From: Acidobacteriota bacterium
GTDB taxonomy: Bacteria; Acidobacteriota; Vicinamibacteria; Vicinamibacterales; UBA2999
Assembly: GCA_030650395.1 (NCBI GenBank)
Contig: JAUSDY010000021.1
Span: 1 to 64,000 of the forward strand
Reading direction: 5' to 3'
DNA: 64,000 nt
Position numbers and translations under genes: made by a program. Below, one piece after another: positions 17,506 through 25,737 of the stretch (its first letter is position 1; the number at the start of each line of letters is the position of its first letter). The notes beneath the pieces are model-generated. The model made no database searches. It saw nothing but the letters and a program-made list of their open reading frames with translations, and was not told the origin of the DNA.

Positions 17506-18194
17506 ACTCGTGATCCTTCCAACATGTCCCGCATCGAAAACCAGCCACGCTTGCCAACCAACCATTTCGCGGCGACGAGCGCCCCACGAGCGAACACGGC
17601 GCGATCGCGAACGGTATGCGTCAGCTCGATCGTTTCCGACGGCCCATCGAAGCCGATCGTGTGCGTGCCTGGAATCGATCCGGCCCGCGCCGACGATACG
17701 TCTATCGGCCGCGTGTAACCGGCGCCTTCCATCCCCTTCTTCAGGGTCATGGCCGTGCCCGATGGCGCATCCTTCTTCATCGCGTGATGCGCTTCGTGAA
17801 TCCACGCGCCGAACTCCTCGTGCGCCGCGAAGCGGCGCGCCGCCTCTTCGATCACCAACTGGAACACGTTCATGCCGAGCGAGAAGTTCGATGCCGCCAG
17901 CACGCCGATGCCGGCCTTGCTGGCCACCTCGCGCATCACGGCTTCGTGCGCCTGCCAGCCGGTTGTGCCAATCACCACGTTGATGCCGCGCTCCGCCAAT
18001 TGCGGCAGATTCCTTGGCACGGCATCGGCCAGCGTGAAATCGATGGCGACATCGACCTTGCCGAATGTGCCGTCTGCAATCGCGCGGTCACCCGAATGCT
18101 CGTCGAGCACGCCGGCGACCGTCGCTCCATAAGACGGCGCGAGCGACTCCACCAGCTGCCCCATGCGGCCGTGACCGAGCAGCAGCACCCGCAT
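17502..18194 (-). CDS. dapB: 4-hydroxy-tetrahydrodipicolinate reductase
   Basis: 230 residues, at the short end for DapB (E. coli 273). Nucleotide-binding GHGRMGQ is at the start, followed by AIDFTLADA, GTTGW, AASNFSLGMN and the catalytic/substrate region EAHHAMKKDAPSGTA with the HH and K motif. The ATG starts two bases after the lysC stop; a TTG nine bases upstream is an alternative. Reduces the DapA product with NAD(P)H. The stop overlaps the dapA start (ATGA). Confidence 0.95.
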   Translation of the reverse strand: MRVLLLGHGRMGQLVESLAPSYGATVAGVLDEHSGDRAIADGTFGKVDVAIDFTLADAVPRNLPQLAERGINVVIGTTGWQAHEAVMREVASKAGIGVLAASNFSLGMNVFQLVIEEAARRFAAHEEFGAWIHEAHHAMKKDAPSGTAMTLKKGMEGAGYTRPIDVSSARAGSIPGTHTIGFDGPSETIELTHTVRDRAVFARGALVAAKWLVGKRGWFSMRDMLEGSRV

Positions 18195-18195
18195 C

Positions 18196-19578
18196 TCAGG
18201 CAATCACTTCGGAAAAGAACTTGTCGTGAATACGTCCCAGCGCCGCGGGCAGGTCCGATTCACGAATCACGAACGTGATGTTCCGGCGCGACGCCGCCTG
18301 CGACAGCATGCGCAGCGGCACGTCGCCGACCGAGGCCAGCACGCCGGCGGCCAGCGCCGGGTCGCGCTGCAGGCCGTCGCCGACCACGCAGACGATCGCC
18401 ATGGCCTCTTCGCGCGCGACCTCGGCGAATCCCGACAGCGCTTCGATGATCGCCGGCAGCCGCCGCGGATCGTCGACCGTGACCGACACGCTGACCTCTG
18501 ACGTCGTGACCACATCGACCGAAGTCTTGAAACGCTCGAAGACCTCGAACAGCCGCCGCAGGAAGCCGTGCGCCATCAGCATGCGCGTCGACGTGATGTC
18601 GACGACGGTGACGCCTTTCTTGGATGCAACCGCGGTGAGCGGCCGCTCGGTTGGTGGCCGCTGGCCGGTGATCAACGTGCCGCGCGCCTGCGCGCGATGC
18701 GAGTTCAGGATGCGGACGGGAATGTTGCGCGCCACGGCCGGCTGAATGGTGGCCGGGTGCAGGACCTTGGCGCCGAAGTACGCCAGCTCCGACGCTTCCG
18801 CGAACGACAGGTGCGGCACCACTTGCGGTGATTTGACGATGCGCGGATCGGCCGTGAGCATGCCGTCGACGTCGGTCCAGATCTGAATCTCGCTGGCGCC
18901 GAGACAGGCGCCGATGATCGCGGCTGAAAAATCGGAGCCGCCGCGTCCCAGCGTGGTGGTGACGCCGCCGGCCGACGCGCCGACGAATCCGCCAATCACC
19001 GGGATGCGTCCCGCGGCAAGCGGAGGATCGGCATGCGCCATCAGCGCCGCGGTGGTCTCCTGAAAGAGTGGTGCCGCGGCGGTATGCTCGCTGTCGGTCA
19101 CGATCGCCTTGCGGGCATCGACCCACGAGCCCAGCAGCTTATGCGAGGTCAGCGCGGCCGCCACAATCTGGCTGCTGAGGATCTCGCCGCTGGCCGCCAG
19201 CGTATCGAGCCAGCGTGGCGACACTTCCTGCAGCACCGCGAGCGCATGCACGACGCGTTCGAGCTCGTCGAACTCGCGGTTGAGCGCCGCGACCACGGGC
19301 TCGCGCAGCGCGGCATCCGTGATCACTTCCGACACGGTGATGTGACGCTTGCGCAGCTCCTGCAGGCTGGTGCGCGCGCCTTCGACGTCGCCGGCGCCGG
19401 CCTGCGCCGCCACGCCGAGCAGGCGATCGGTCACGCCCGACAGCGCCGAGACGACCACCACCGGCCCGCGCGCATCGCCGCCTTCGCGCTGCCCTTCGGC
19501 CTGCCGCTCGGCACGCACCAGCGCAATCAGCCGCTCGATTGCCGCCTGATCAGCGACCGACGTGCCGCCAAACTTCAT
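18196..19578 (-). CDS. lysC: Aspartate kinase
   Basis: 460 residues. The kinase domain opens with MKFGGTSVAD and contains VVVVSALSGVTD, the GFVGASAGGVTTTLGRGGSD nucleotide/aspartate site, and QIWTDVDGMLTADPR. Two C-terminal ACT domains follow (VTVVDITSTRMLMAHGF and AIVCVVGDGLQ), so allosteric feedback by lysine and/or threonine is expected. It lies between asd and dapB, the first committed step of the pathway. A GTG two codons upstream is an alternative start. Confidence 0.95.
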   Translation of the reverse strand: MKFGGTSVADQAAIERLIALVRAERQAEGQREGGDARGPVVVVSALSGVTDRLLGVAAQAGAGDVEGARTSLQELRKRHITVSEVITDAALREPVVAALNREFDELERVVHALAVLQEVSPRWLDTLAASGEILSSQIVAAALTSHKLLGSWVDARKAIVTDSEHTAAAPLFQETTAALMAHADPPLAAGRIPVIGGFVGASAGGVTTTLGRGGSDFSAAIIGACLGASEIQIWTDVDGMLTADPRIVKSPQVVPHLSFAEASELAYFGAKVLHPATIQPAVARNIPVRILNSHRAQARGTLITGQRPPTERPLTAVASKKGVTVVDITSTRMLMAHGFLRRLFEVFERFKTSVDVVTTSEVSVSVTVDDPRRLPAIIEALSGFAEVAREEAMAIVCVVGDGLQRDPALAAGVLASVGDVPLRMLSQAASRRNITFVIRESDLPAALGRIHDKFFSEVIA

Positions 19579-19591
19579 CACCTTCACAGCG

Positions 19592-19622
19592 TTCTGCCTT
19601 TTGCCTTGTGCCTTCTGCCTTA
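19592..19622. repeat. Four-unit 7-bp repeat in the asd-lysC gap
   Basis: TTCTGCC, TTTTGCC, TTGTGCC, TTCTGCC, then TTA, which read on the minus strand is the asd stop codon TAA. A single-orientation member of the heptanucleotide array class. Confidence 0.75.
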
Positions 19623-20657
19623 AAGAAGTGCCTCGGCATGCATGAGTTCCGCATTGAGTATCGCGGCCCCCGCGGCGCCTCGAATCGTATTGTGACCCAG
19701 CGCGACGAACTTCGCATGCATCACCGGGCATGACCGAAGGCGGCCGACCGATATCGCCATGCCTCCGCCCAGATCGACGTCGAGCCTCGGCTGCGGCCGA
19801 TTCGGTTCGGTCGTGAGCACAATCGGCGGCTGCGGCGCGCTCGGCAGCCACAGCTCCTGCGGGCGGCCGGCGAACGTGCGAATCGCCTCGGCGACGTCCT
19901 CGATCGACGGCCGGCTGTGAAAATCCACCGACACTGTCATGGTGTGGCCATCGACCACGGCAACCCGGTTACAGTGCGCGCTCACCACCGCCTGGTATGG
20001 TGCGCGGCCGCCATCGGTGCCGAGAATCTTCAGCGTCTCGCTCTGCATCTTCTCTTCTTCGCCGCCGATGAACGGCACCACGTTGCCGAGGATGTCGAGC
20101 GACGGCACGCCGGGATACCCGGCGCCAGACACCGCCTGCATCGTCGAGACCACAACGGCGCGGATGTTGAAGGTGCGGAGCGGCGCGAGCGACATCGCGA
20201 GCACGATGGTCGAGCAGTTGGGATTGGTGACGATCGCGCCGGTCCAGCCCTTCGACGAGCGCTGCTCGCCCAACAGCTTCAAGTGGTCGGCATTGATCTC
20301 GGGGATGAGCAGCGGCACCAGCGGATCCATGCGGAAGTTGCGGGCATTGCTGATCACGATGTGACCGGCGGCGGCGAAGGCGCCTTCGATATCGCCGGCG
20401 ACCGAGGCGTCGAGGCCCGAGAACACCACCTTGGGGCCCTTGCCGGGCACGCACGCCTCGACGGTCCGCTCTGCCGACGTGCCCGGCATCGGCGCGGCCA
20501 GCCGCCACGGCGCGACCTCGCGGTAGAGCTTGCCTTGCGAGCGCTCGCTGGCGGCCAGCCAGGTGACGCGAAACCACGGATGGCGCGCCAGCCGCGACAC
20601 AAATTGCTGACCGACCACGCCGGTCGCTCCCAGAATTCCTACCTCGATCGCGTCCAC
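19620..20657 (-). CDS. asd: Aspartate-semialdehyde dehydrogenase
   Basis: 345 residues from a GTG preceded by AGAGG. Features: NADP-binding GILGATGVVGQQFVSRL, catalytic cysteine in NPNCSTIVLAM, SGAGYPGVPSLDILGNVVPF, GGEEEKMQSE and the catalytic histidine in HCNRVAVVDGH. The GAGYPG and EEEKM signatures place it in the archaeal/fungal-type ASADH branch rather than the E. coli branch. It makes the aspartate semialdehyde used by DapA and heads the dap operon. The upstream region carries an 18-bp tandem-repeat array. Confidence 0.94.
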   Translation of the reverse strand: MDAIEVGILGATGVVGQQFVSRLARHPWFRVTWLAASERSQGKLYREVAPWRLAAPMPGTSAERTVEACVPGKGPKVVFSGLDASVAGDIEGAFAAAGHIVISNARNFRMDPLVPLLIPEINADHLKLLGEQRSSKGWTGAIVTNPNCSTIVLAMSLAPLRTFNIRAVVVSTMQAVSGAGYPGVPSLDILGNVVPFIGGEEEKMQSETLKILGTDGGRAPYQAVVSAHCNRVAVVDGHTMTVSVDFHSRPSIEDVAEAIRTFAGRPQELWLPSAPQPPIVLTTEPNRPQPRLDVDLGGGMAISVGRLRSCPVMHAKFVALGHNTIRGAAGAAILNAELMHAEALL

Positions 20658-20680
20658 ATCTGCCTCTAACTGAAGTTTAT

Positions 20681-20766
20681 CGCGGGAGGGCACTTCTTGA
20701 CGGGACCGCACTCCTTGACGGGACCGCACTTCCTGACGGGGCCGCACTTCTTGACGGGAAGGCCCG
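20681..20766. repeat. 18-bp tandem-repeat array upstream of asd
   Basis: Four and a half units of the type GACGGGACCGCACTTCTT in one orientation, 24 bases upstream of the asd start codon and inside the asd/20838 divergent region. The unit is close to the 18-bp unit flanking the S23-family gene at 59.2-59.8 kb (TGTCGGGAGGGCACTACT). Confidence 0.88.
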
Positions 20767-20837
20767 TTACGACTCGGGTCATAACTTTGTTTTATAAAGT
20801 TCTTTGACAGGACCGCGACTTGGTGTAGGATACCGCC

Positions 20838-21443
20838 ATGCCCCGGGCTGTACGTTCGACCCCGCCCCCTGACTCGATTAGCGGCCATGCCGCCGACAAC
20901 CTGCGATTCATCCGGCAGGCCATGGAGCGGGGCTCGACGTTCACCGCGGTACCAGGCGTCGGCGGCGCGGCGATGGGCGTCACGGCACTGGTGGCCGCGT
21001 GGGTGGGGTCGCGGCAGCCGACCGGTGACCGCTGGCTGCTGGTCTGGCTTGGCGCGGCGGCCGTCGCCGCCGTGATCGGCCTGGTGACCATGGCGCGCAA
21101 GGCCAAGGGCGCCGGCTCGACGCTGACCGGCGCGAACGCGCGGCGGTTTGCGGTCGGCCTGGCGGCGCCGTTCGTGGCGGGCGCGGCGATCACCTACGAG
21201 TTGTGGGCGACGAGGAACTTCAGCGTGATGACGCCGGCCTGGCTGCTGCTCTACGGCGCCGGCGTGCTGACGGGCGGGATCTTCAGTGTCGCCGCCGTTC
21301 GCCTGATGGGCGCGGCGTTCATGTTGCTCGGCATGCTCGCCATCCTGACGCCGCCGGATTGGGGCAACGTCTGGTTGGCGGTCGGTTTCGGCGGGCTACA
21401 GATCGGATTCGGCATTTACATCGCGAGGCATCACGGTGGCTAG
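20838..21443 (+). CDS. Multi-pass membrane protein of unknown function
   Basis: 201 residues with a polar N-terminus (AADNLRFIRQAMERGSTFTA) and about six hydrophobic segments, including GAAMGVTALVAAWVG, WLLVWLGAAAVAAVIGLVTM and AWLLLYGAGVLTGGIFSVAA. The stop overlaps the start of the winged-helix gene, so the two form a translationally coupled pair. Such membrane-protein plus ArsR/MarR-like pairs recur in Acidobacteriota, which suggests the regulator and membrane protein act together, but no function is known to me. Confidence 0.7.
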   Translation: MPRAVRSTPPPDSISGHAADNLRFIRQAMERGSTFTAVPGVGGAAMGVTALVAAWVGSRQPTGDRWLLVWLGAAAVAAVIGLVTMARKAKGAGSTLTGANARRFAVGLAAPFVAGAAITYELWATRNFSVMTPAWLLLYGAGVLTGGIFSVAAVRLMGAAFMLLGMLAILTPPDWGNVWLAVGFGGLQIGFGIYIARHHGG

Positions 21444-21834
21444 ATCAGCTTCAGCACGAAAGATCCGCACGGACGGGGTTCCTCACGGGGGGTCTCCACG
21501 GCGGTTCCAAACAAAGGTTCCTCACGAAGGTTCGGCGATTGCGACCGGGCTCGATCGCTTGCTCCACGACCGCATGCGCCTCGGCATCGTCAGCGCGCTG
21601 GCGACGAGCGACGAGCTGTCGTTTTCGGATCTGAAGGCGGCGCTCAGCGCGACCGACGGCAACCTGAGCGTGCATGCGCGCAAGCTCGAAGACGCCGGCT
21701 ACGTGTCGTGCACCAAGAGCTTCGCCGATCGCACGCCGCGCACCGACTACAAGCTCACGGCGTCAGGCCGCCGCGCGCTCGAGAAGTACCTCGATCACAT
21801 GGATGCGATTATTCGCGCCACAAGGAAGACGTAG
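21436..21834 (+). CDS. Winged-helix transcriptional regulator (HTH_34/MarR-like)
   Basis: 132 residues from a GTG overlapping the previous stop by 8 bases. Residues ~40-125 form a winged helix: HDRMRLGIVSALATSDELSF, SDLKAALSATDGNLSVHARK, LEDAGYVSCTKSF and the wing RTPRTDYKLTASGRRALEKY. This is the single-domain type whose promoters are unknown here. The first ~40 residues (RTDGVPHGGSPRRFQTKVP) are coded by a repeat-like stretch and are not part of the fold, so they may be an expansion. Confidence 0.82.
   Translation: MARSASARKIRTDGVPHGGSPRRFQTKVPHEGSAIATGLDRLLHDRMRLGIVSALATSDELSFSDLKAALSATDGNLSVHARKLEDAGYVSCTKSFADRTPRTDYKLTASGRRALEKYLDHMDAIIRATRKT
21471..21535. repeat. Degenerate repeat inside the winged-helix gene N-terminus
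   Basis: Reiterated GGTTCCTCACG-type units (ACGGGGTTCCTC, ACGGGGGGTCTCC, ACGGCGGTTCC, AAGGTTCCTCACG, AAGGTTC) that add about 20 codons before the conserved domain. Unit boundaries are irregular. Confidence 0.5.
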
Positions 21835-21880
21835 CGCGGAACTTTAGTTCCGCGATTCAAGAACTTTAGTTCCGCGATTC
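21835..21880. repeat. Two copies of a small palindrome downstream of the regulator
   Basis: CGCGGAACTTTAGTTCCGCG is a perfect 20-base palindrome directly after the stop codon. A second partial copy (GAACTTTAGTTC) follows 26 bases on, with ATTCAAG/ATTC between. The paired arms could act as a terminator-like hairpin, but no U-run follows. Confidence 0.65.
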
Positions 21881-21900
21881 TTTGATACGGGAGACACGGC

Positions 21901-22446
21901 ATGAACTTTATCACACGAAGTTCTTTGTTCATTACTGTGATGGCGATGAGTGGCTGCGCGATGTTCTTCGAGACGCCGGCGACGCCGCTGCAGCATGCGG
22001 CGTGGCAAGGCGACGTCACGGCGATTCAGTCACTGGTGAAGTCCGGCGTGAGTGTCGACGAACCCGACGACATGGGCAGCTCGCCGCTGTTCTGGGCCGC
22101 GCGCGGCGGGCATGCCTTCGGGCCGCACCAGTGTCACGGCGAGGACGCCGCGCGGCCGGAAATAATCCGGACACTGCTCGAGCTCGGCGCCAACCCCAAC
22201 GTGCAGGACAACCGCCCGAAGGGTTTCGGCCGCGCCTCAGGCTGGACGCCGCTGTTTGTGGCGCTGCATCACGAGCAGTTCAAGTCCGCCGCGGTGTTGC
22301 TCGAGCAGGGCGCCGACCCCAACATCCTCAGCGACCAGGGCATGTCCGCCATGCAGGTCGCCACGGGCGAAGGTGCACCGCGCGAGTTAATCGAATTGAT
22401 GCTTGAAAAGGGGTTCGATCCACAGAAGCTGCGCCGCCGTGGGTAG
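21901..22446 (+). CDS. Ankyrin-repeat lipoprotein
   Basis: 181 residues with a lipoprotein signal (FITVMAMSGC, lipobox MSGC). Three to four ankyrin repeats follow: PLQHAAWQGDVTAIQSLVKS, SPLFWAARGGH, IIRTLLELGANPNVQDNR, TPLFVALHHEQFKSAAVLLE and QVATGEGAPRELIELMLEKG. Lipid-anchored protein-interaction module, partner unknown. The end overlaps the start of the hydrolase gene by a few bases, suggesting co-expression. Confidence 0.85.
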   Translation: MNFITRSSLFITVMAMSGCAMFFETPATPLQHAAWQGDVTAIQSLVKSGVSVDEPDDMGSSPLFWAARGGHAFGPHQCHGEDAARPEIIRTLLELGANPNVQDNRPKGFGRASGWTPLFVALHHEQFKSAAVLLEQGADPNILSDQGMSAMQVATGEGAPRELIELMLEKGFDPQKLRRRG

Positions 22447-23629
22447 CACGAGAACGCGCCGTGTGCTCCGCATGATCGTGATTGGCATCCTGGCTACAGG
22501 CGCGGTCGCTGTCCTCGCGATCGCGGTCCTGCTCGGATCGATGTGGCTGGAGCACCGGCGCGACACGACGCTTCCCGCGCCGACAGGCCCACTGGCGGTC
22601 GGCCGCACCAGCGACGTCTGGAGCGACCCGGCAACCAGGCGGGAGCTCTTTGCCTGGATCTGGTACCCCGCGGTGGCCCGTCAATCGCCGGCAACGGTCG
22701 AGGACTACCTGCCGGCTCCGTGGCGGACGGCGACCGAACGCCAGCGCGTCGCGCTCATCAACACATTCCTGACGCGGGATCTGTCGCGGGTTCGTGCCCA
22801 CAGCATTCGTGACGCCAGTGTCTCGCCGCAGCATGATTCATATCCTGTGATCGTCATGATCGGCGGACTCAACTTCACGACGCTCGCTGAGGATTTGGCC
22901 AGCCACGGTTATGTCGTGATCAGTGTCGAGGCTCCGCACCGAAGCGGCGTGGTCGTGTTCCCGGATGGCCGGGTGATCGAAAGGGCGCCGGAGAACAATC
23001 CCGACCTGGTCAGCGGCGCGCAGCGGGAAGAGCTCGCAGCTAGGCTCGTCGATGCCGGAAGCGCGGACATCGGCTGGGCGCTCGATCAGCTCGAGCGGCT
23101 GAACGCGTCCGACCCCTCGGGACCGTTGTTCGGACGACTCGATCTGCAGCGGGTCGGCGTGTTCGGCCATTCGCTCGGCGGCGCGATCGCGTTGCAGTGG
23201 TGCCATGACGACGCGCGGTGCAAGGCTGTCGTCGACATCGACGGCGCCCCTCACGGCAGTGTGATCGAGGAAGGCGTCACGCAGCCGCTGCTGTTCCTCC
23301 TGAGCGATCACAGCGGCGAGTCCGATCCGGCCACCCGCCAGATCCAGGCGAACATCCGCGCCATCCTCGAGCGACTGCCCAGCGACCGCAGGGTCGAGAT
23401 CGCGATCCGGGGTGCGAATCACTACAGCTTCAGCGACGACGGCGCGATGCTGAAGAGCCAGATCCTGAGGGGAGTATTACGCGTGCTCGGCCTGGTCGGC
23501 ATCGACGGCCGCCGCCAGGTGGTTGTGACGGCGTACTGCGTCCGGAGTTTCTTCGACGTCTACCTGAAAGGGGCGCCCGCGTCCGGGCTCAGGAGCCAAC
23601 CGGCGTATCCCGAGATCCTGATAAACTGA
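22439..23629 (+). CDS. Membrane-anchored alpha/beta hydrolase (PAF acetylhydrolase-like)
   Basis: About 396 residues from a GTG overlapping the ankyrin gene; ATGs at 22403 and 22472 are alternatives. An N-terminal transmembrane helix (VIGILATGAVAVLAIAVLLG) precedes a region like platelet-activating-factor acetylhydrolase isoform II: RELFAWIWYPAV, PVIVMIGGLNFTTLAEDLAS, HGYVVISVEAPHRSG, nucleophile elbow GHSLGGAIAL, acid near DIDGAPHG and histidine in GANHYSFSDD. A complete Ser-Asp-His triad is therefore likely. Extracytoplasmic esterase or lipase-type activity is inferred. Confidence 0.8.
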   Translation: MGSTRTRRVLRMIVIGILATGAVAVLAIAVLLGSMWLEHRRDTTLPAPTGPLAVGRTSDVWSDPATRRELFAWIWYPAVARQSPATVEDYLPAPWRTATERQRVALINTFLTRDLSRVRAHSIRDASVSPQHDSYPVIVMIGGLNFTTLAEDLASHGYVVISVEAPHRSGVVVFPDGRVIERAPENNPDLVSGAQREELAARLVDAGSADIGWALDQLERLNASDPSGPLFGRLDLQRVGVFGHSLGGAIALQWCHDDARCKAVVDIDGAPHGSVIEEGVTQPLLFLLSDHSGESDPATRQIQANIRAILERLPSDRRVEIAIRGANHYSFSDDGAMLKSQILRGVLRVLGLVGIDGRRQVVVTAYCVRSFFDVYLKGAPASGLRSQPAYPEILIN

Positions 23630-23636
23630 AAACCCC

Positions 23637-23681
23637 TCGAACGGAGAGATGTCCGAGTGGTTGAAGGAGCACGCTTGGAAA
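23637..23681 (+). pseudogene. 5' half-copy of tRNA-Ser(GGA) plus six upstream bases
   Basis: These 45 bases are identical to 25732-25776, covering six bases before the gene, the acceptor 5' strand, D-arm and anticodon arm through the last base of the anticodon loop, then diverging abruptly. It cannot fold as a tRNA. A shorter 15-base echo of the D-arm/anticodon segment (GGTTGAAGGAGCACG) lies at 23841-23855. The half-copy and the intact tRNA bracket a ~2.1-kb cluster of toxin-antitoxin-like genes. The remaining space to 23954 shows nothing else I recognise. Confidence 0.9.
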
Positions 23682-23954
23682 TTGCTCTGGCGGTCTGCGA
23701 CGGCGTGCTACAGATTTCGATTACCGTTGCGAAGCCAACCACTTAGCGTCGATCACGTCTACTCCATCGATCGCCGTAAACCGCAGTAGATCTCGCGGAA
23801 TCGACAGGGTCATGTCACAGTTACGTCACGGTCCTGCGCGGGTTGAAGGAGCACGTCTTCAGGCGTGTCGATCACGGCCGCGCCGCTGTATCGCGCTCGC
23901 GGTCGCGCTGGCCGCGCGATAACTCAAGTGCGTGAAGTCCAATCCGTTCTCCGA

Positions 23955-24449
23955 CTACGGCTCGATTCCAGCGATTCGCAAGGCGCGCGCGATGACCGCA
24001 TCTGACAGCCACATGCCCGCAGATCGGAGCTCCAGCAGGACGGCTCGCGGATCCGTGAGTGCTCCTCGGCGGTGAGCGGCGACGATCACGCCGAGCGTCC
24101 CGATGACTCCGATGCCGAGAGCCAGGCCGCATTTCCTGCCGCTCAGATCGTCGATGACCGCGTATGCGCCTGGTAGCTGAAGCGCCATGGCGATGACCGA
24201 CGATTCTCCCGCTCCCAAGTCCCACGCGATGACGGACGCCGGAACCTCTGACGTACGCCCCTTTTCCAGCCAGGCGGCTTCGGAGATCGCCTTGGCCGCC
24301 GCATCTGCGTGTCCGCCAGAGGTCACCTCGTCGAAGACGGGCTCGGGCACGATGATCCGGCCAGCTCCCGTTGCGCGCAGCAGATCGATTCGACCTGCGT
24401 TCGCGAGGAAGATCAGCGGCGACGCGTTGACGACCAGGACGTCAGGCAT
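23955..24449 (-). CDS. DUF3368 PIN-like putative toxin
   Basis: 164 residues. The pattern VVNASPLIFLANAG at the start, IIVPEPVFDEVTSGG, WDLGAGESSVIAMAL, AVIDDLSGRKCGLALGIGV and IGTLGVIVAAHRRG matches DUF3368 proteins, which share the acidic residues of PIN-domain ribonucleases (D/N near the start, E in GAGE, DD). Usually encoded directly after a UPF0175 protein, as here (8-base overlap). Inferred to be the RNase-type partner of a type II toxin-antitoxin pair. Confidence 0.85.
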   Translation of the reverse strand: MPDVLVVNASPLIFLANAGRIDLLRATGAGRIIVPEPVFDEVTSGGHADAAAKAISEAAWLEKGRTSEVPASVIAWDLGAGESSVIAMALQLPGAYAVIDDLSGRKCGLALGIGVIGTLGVIVAAHRRGALTDPRAVLLELRSAGMWLSDAVIARALRIAGIEP

Positions 24450-24714
24450 CCCTCAACTCGCGGGCGAGGTCCTGCTCGTCGACGACGAACACGTCGACGC
24501 GGCGGCGCGCCAGTTCCGCGAGGAACTCCGCCCGGCTCATGCCTGCCGTCTCAGCGGCGCGTGCCATCGAGATCGCACTCTGCTGATACCAGTGAATCGC
24601 CGCCGCGAGGCGCATCTCGTCGGCTACCTCGTGCGGTGCCTTGCGAAGGGCAGCGAGCAAGCTCTCGGGAACGGTCACGTCTACGTGGGTCATCACCGGC
24701 TCCTGATTCGGCAT
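24442..24714 (-). CDS. UPF0175 family putative antitoxin
   Basis: 90 residues, or 83 from the internal ATG giving MTHVDVTVPESLLAALRKAP. The family pattern of a short beta strand followed by helices is visible: DEMRLAAAIHWYQQSAISMA, RAAETAGMSRAEFLAELARR, RVDVFVVDEQDLARELR. UPF0175 proteins have a helix-turn-helix-like segment and pair with DUF3368 genes. It overlaps the downstream DUF3368 start by 8 bases. Confidence 0.85.
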   Translation of the reverse strand: MPNQEPVMTHVDVTVPESLLAALRKAPHEVADEMRLAAAIHWYQQSAISMARAAETAGMSRAEFLAELARRRVDVFVVDEQDLARELRDA

Positions 24715-24790
24715 CGTAATCTGAACTCGGCCTGACCTTCAGGCGCGCTTGCGACGCAGCGTTCCTTTGCAGGAAGGAAGTCGAGCGGCT

Positions 24791-25020
24791 TCACGCCGTG
24801 ATTCTCAGCTCCCAGGCATGCTCGCCCTTGAGAACCCCGGCATACCGAAAGGCCGCCGCGAGGCCGTCGGGCGTGAGCTGGGGATACTGGGCGAGAATCG
24901 TCTCCTGCGTCGCGCCGCTCGCGGCGAGTTCGAGCAGGAACTCAACACTGAGGCGCGTCCACGGACACAGGGCTTGCCGTCGAGAATCTCCGGATTGGAG
25001 ACGATCAGATCTTCAGCCAT
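24791..25020 (-). pseudogene. DUF433 protein, disrupted by a one-base frameshift
   Basis: The start reads AEDLIVSNPEILDGKPCVRG, exactly the DUF433 opening. The frame then leaves the family, but the alternate frame continues perfectly: RLSVEFLLELAASGATQETI, LAQYPQLTPDGLAAAFRYAG, VLKGEHAWELRITA and stop at 24791. A single missing base after CVRG (expected CVRGTRLSVE) explains it. Either a real inactivation or a sequencing error. DUF433 proteins are antitoxin-like HTH proteins usually paired with a PIN-like toxin, which is absent here. Confidence 0.85.
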
Positions 25021-25100
25021 TGATCGTGCCTTTCAGCCATGAGATGGACGGGCTCCTTGGGCCTGAACACGCCGTTCTCGTAAATGGCTTTGACGGTCAT
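25005..25100 (-). CDS. Truncated AF2212/DUF104-like antitoxin fragment
   Basis: 31 codons: TVKAIYENGVFRPKEPVHL matches the conserved start of AF2212-type antitoxins (normally ~60-75 residues), but the rest (MAERHDQWLKI) is off-family and runs into the DUF433 start with a 16-base overlap. Probably a remnant. Confidence 0.55.
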   Translation of the reverse strand: MTVKAIYENGVFRPKEPVHLMAERHDQWLKI

Positions 25101-25161
25101 CGGCTCGCCCTCAAGTCTCATTTTAGCGCCGACCTGGCCCGGCGGCTTTAGAATCGCCTGG

Positions 25162-25389
25162 ATGGCTGGAAAAACACGATTCGTGACCTGGAACGGCAAG
25201 GACCTTCCGTGGGAATTCCGCGACTTGCCGGCCGGCCGCTACGTCATCGAAGCGGTCGAGGACCAAGCGCCCGCCTTGTCGCCAGACGAAGAATCCGGCA
25301 TCGAGGCGGCGCTTGAGTCGTACCGTCAGGGGCGTGTGGTTGACGCGAAACGCGCCCGCCAAATCATCGACGCAACCCTCGGGCGTTGA
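25162..25389 (+). CDS. Small antitoxin-like protein
   Basis: 75 residues: a beta-rich N-terminus (TRFVTWNGKDLPWEFRDLPA, GRYVIEAVED) and a helical C-terminus (DEESGIEAALESYRQGRVVD, AKRARQIIDATLGR). This layout resembles small antitoxins encoded with PIN or RelE toxins, but no toxin gene follows. It lies inside the tRNA-bounded islet. Family assignment is tentative. Confidence 0.5.
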   Translation: MAGKTRFVTWNGKDLPWEFRDLPAGRYVIEAVEDQAPALSPDEESGIEAALESYRQGRVVDAKRARQIIDATLGR

Positions 25390-25731
25390 CGGTTATCTAC
25401 TCTTCGTTTCGCAAGTTCCCGAACCTCTAAGTGTCCATCATGATCGATCCGACCGAGCCGTGGCTACAACGTGTCCGCTACACTGCCGCAGAACCGACGG
25501 CGTGGCTGAACCACGCGCGACCACTCCGGCAGGAGACCGCGACTTTGGCTGACGCCGTAGGACTCACGGCCAGCATTGGTCTGGGAGGAGAACGGCCGCT
25601 GCCCGAGGCCGACAGCGGCCACGATCCAGAAATCGAGACGATCGTCGAGGTCTCCGACGACCTCACGTCACCGTCACGTCACAGTTTGACTTTGAGCGGG
25701 TCCCCGCCTCACGGTAAGCTATTGATTCCAT
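25390..25731. other. Intergenic stretch without recognisable gene
   Basis: About 340 bases between the small antitoxin-like gene and tRNA-Ser. A plus-strand frame from 25431 is open through the region and into the tRNA, but its translation has no recognisable domain and it overlaps the tRNA, so I do not call it. No repeat or hairpin stands out. Confidence 0.4.
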
Positions 25732-25737
25732 TCGAAC

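Noticed and set aside
23721-23813. 30-codon minus-strand frame (TLSIPRDLLRFTAIDG...)
   Set aside because: Composition looks coding, but there is no ribosome-binding site, no family and no partner; it may be a gene tip left in the islet.
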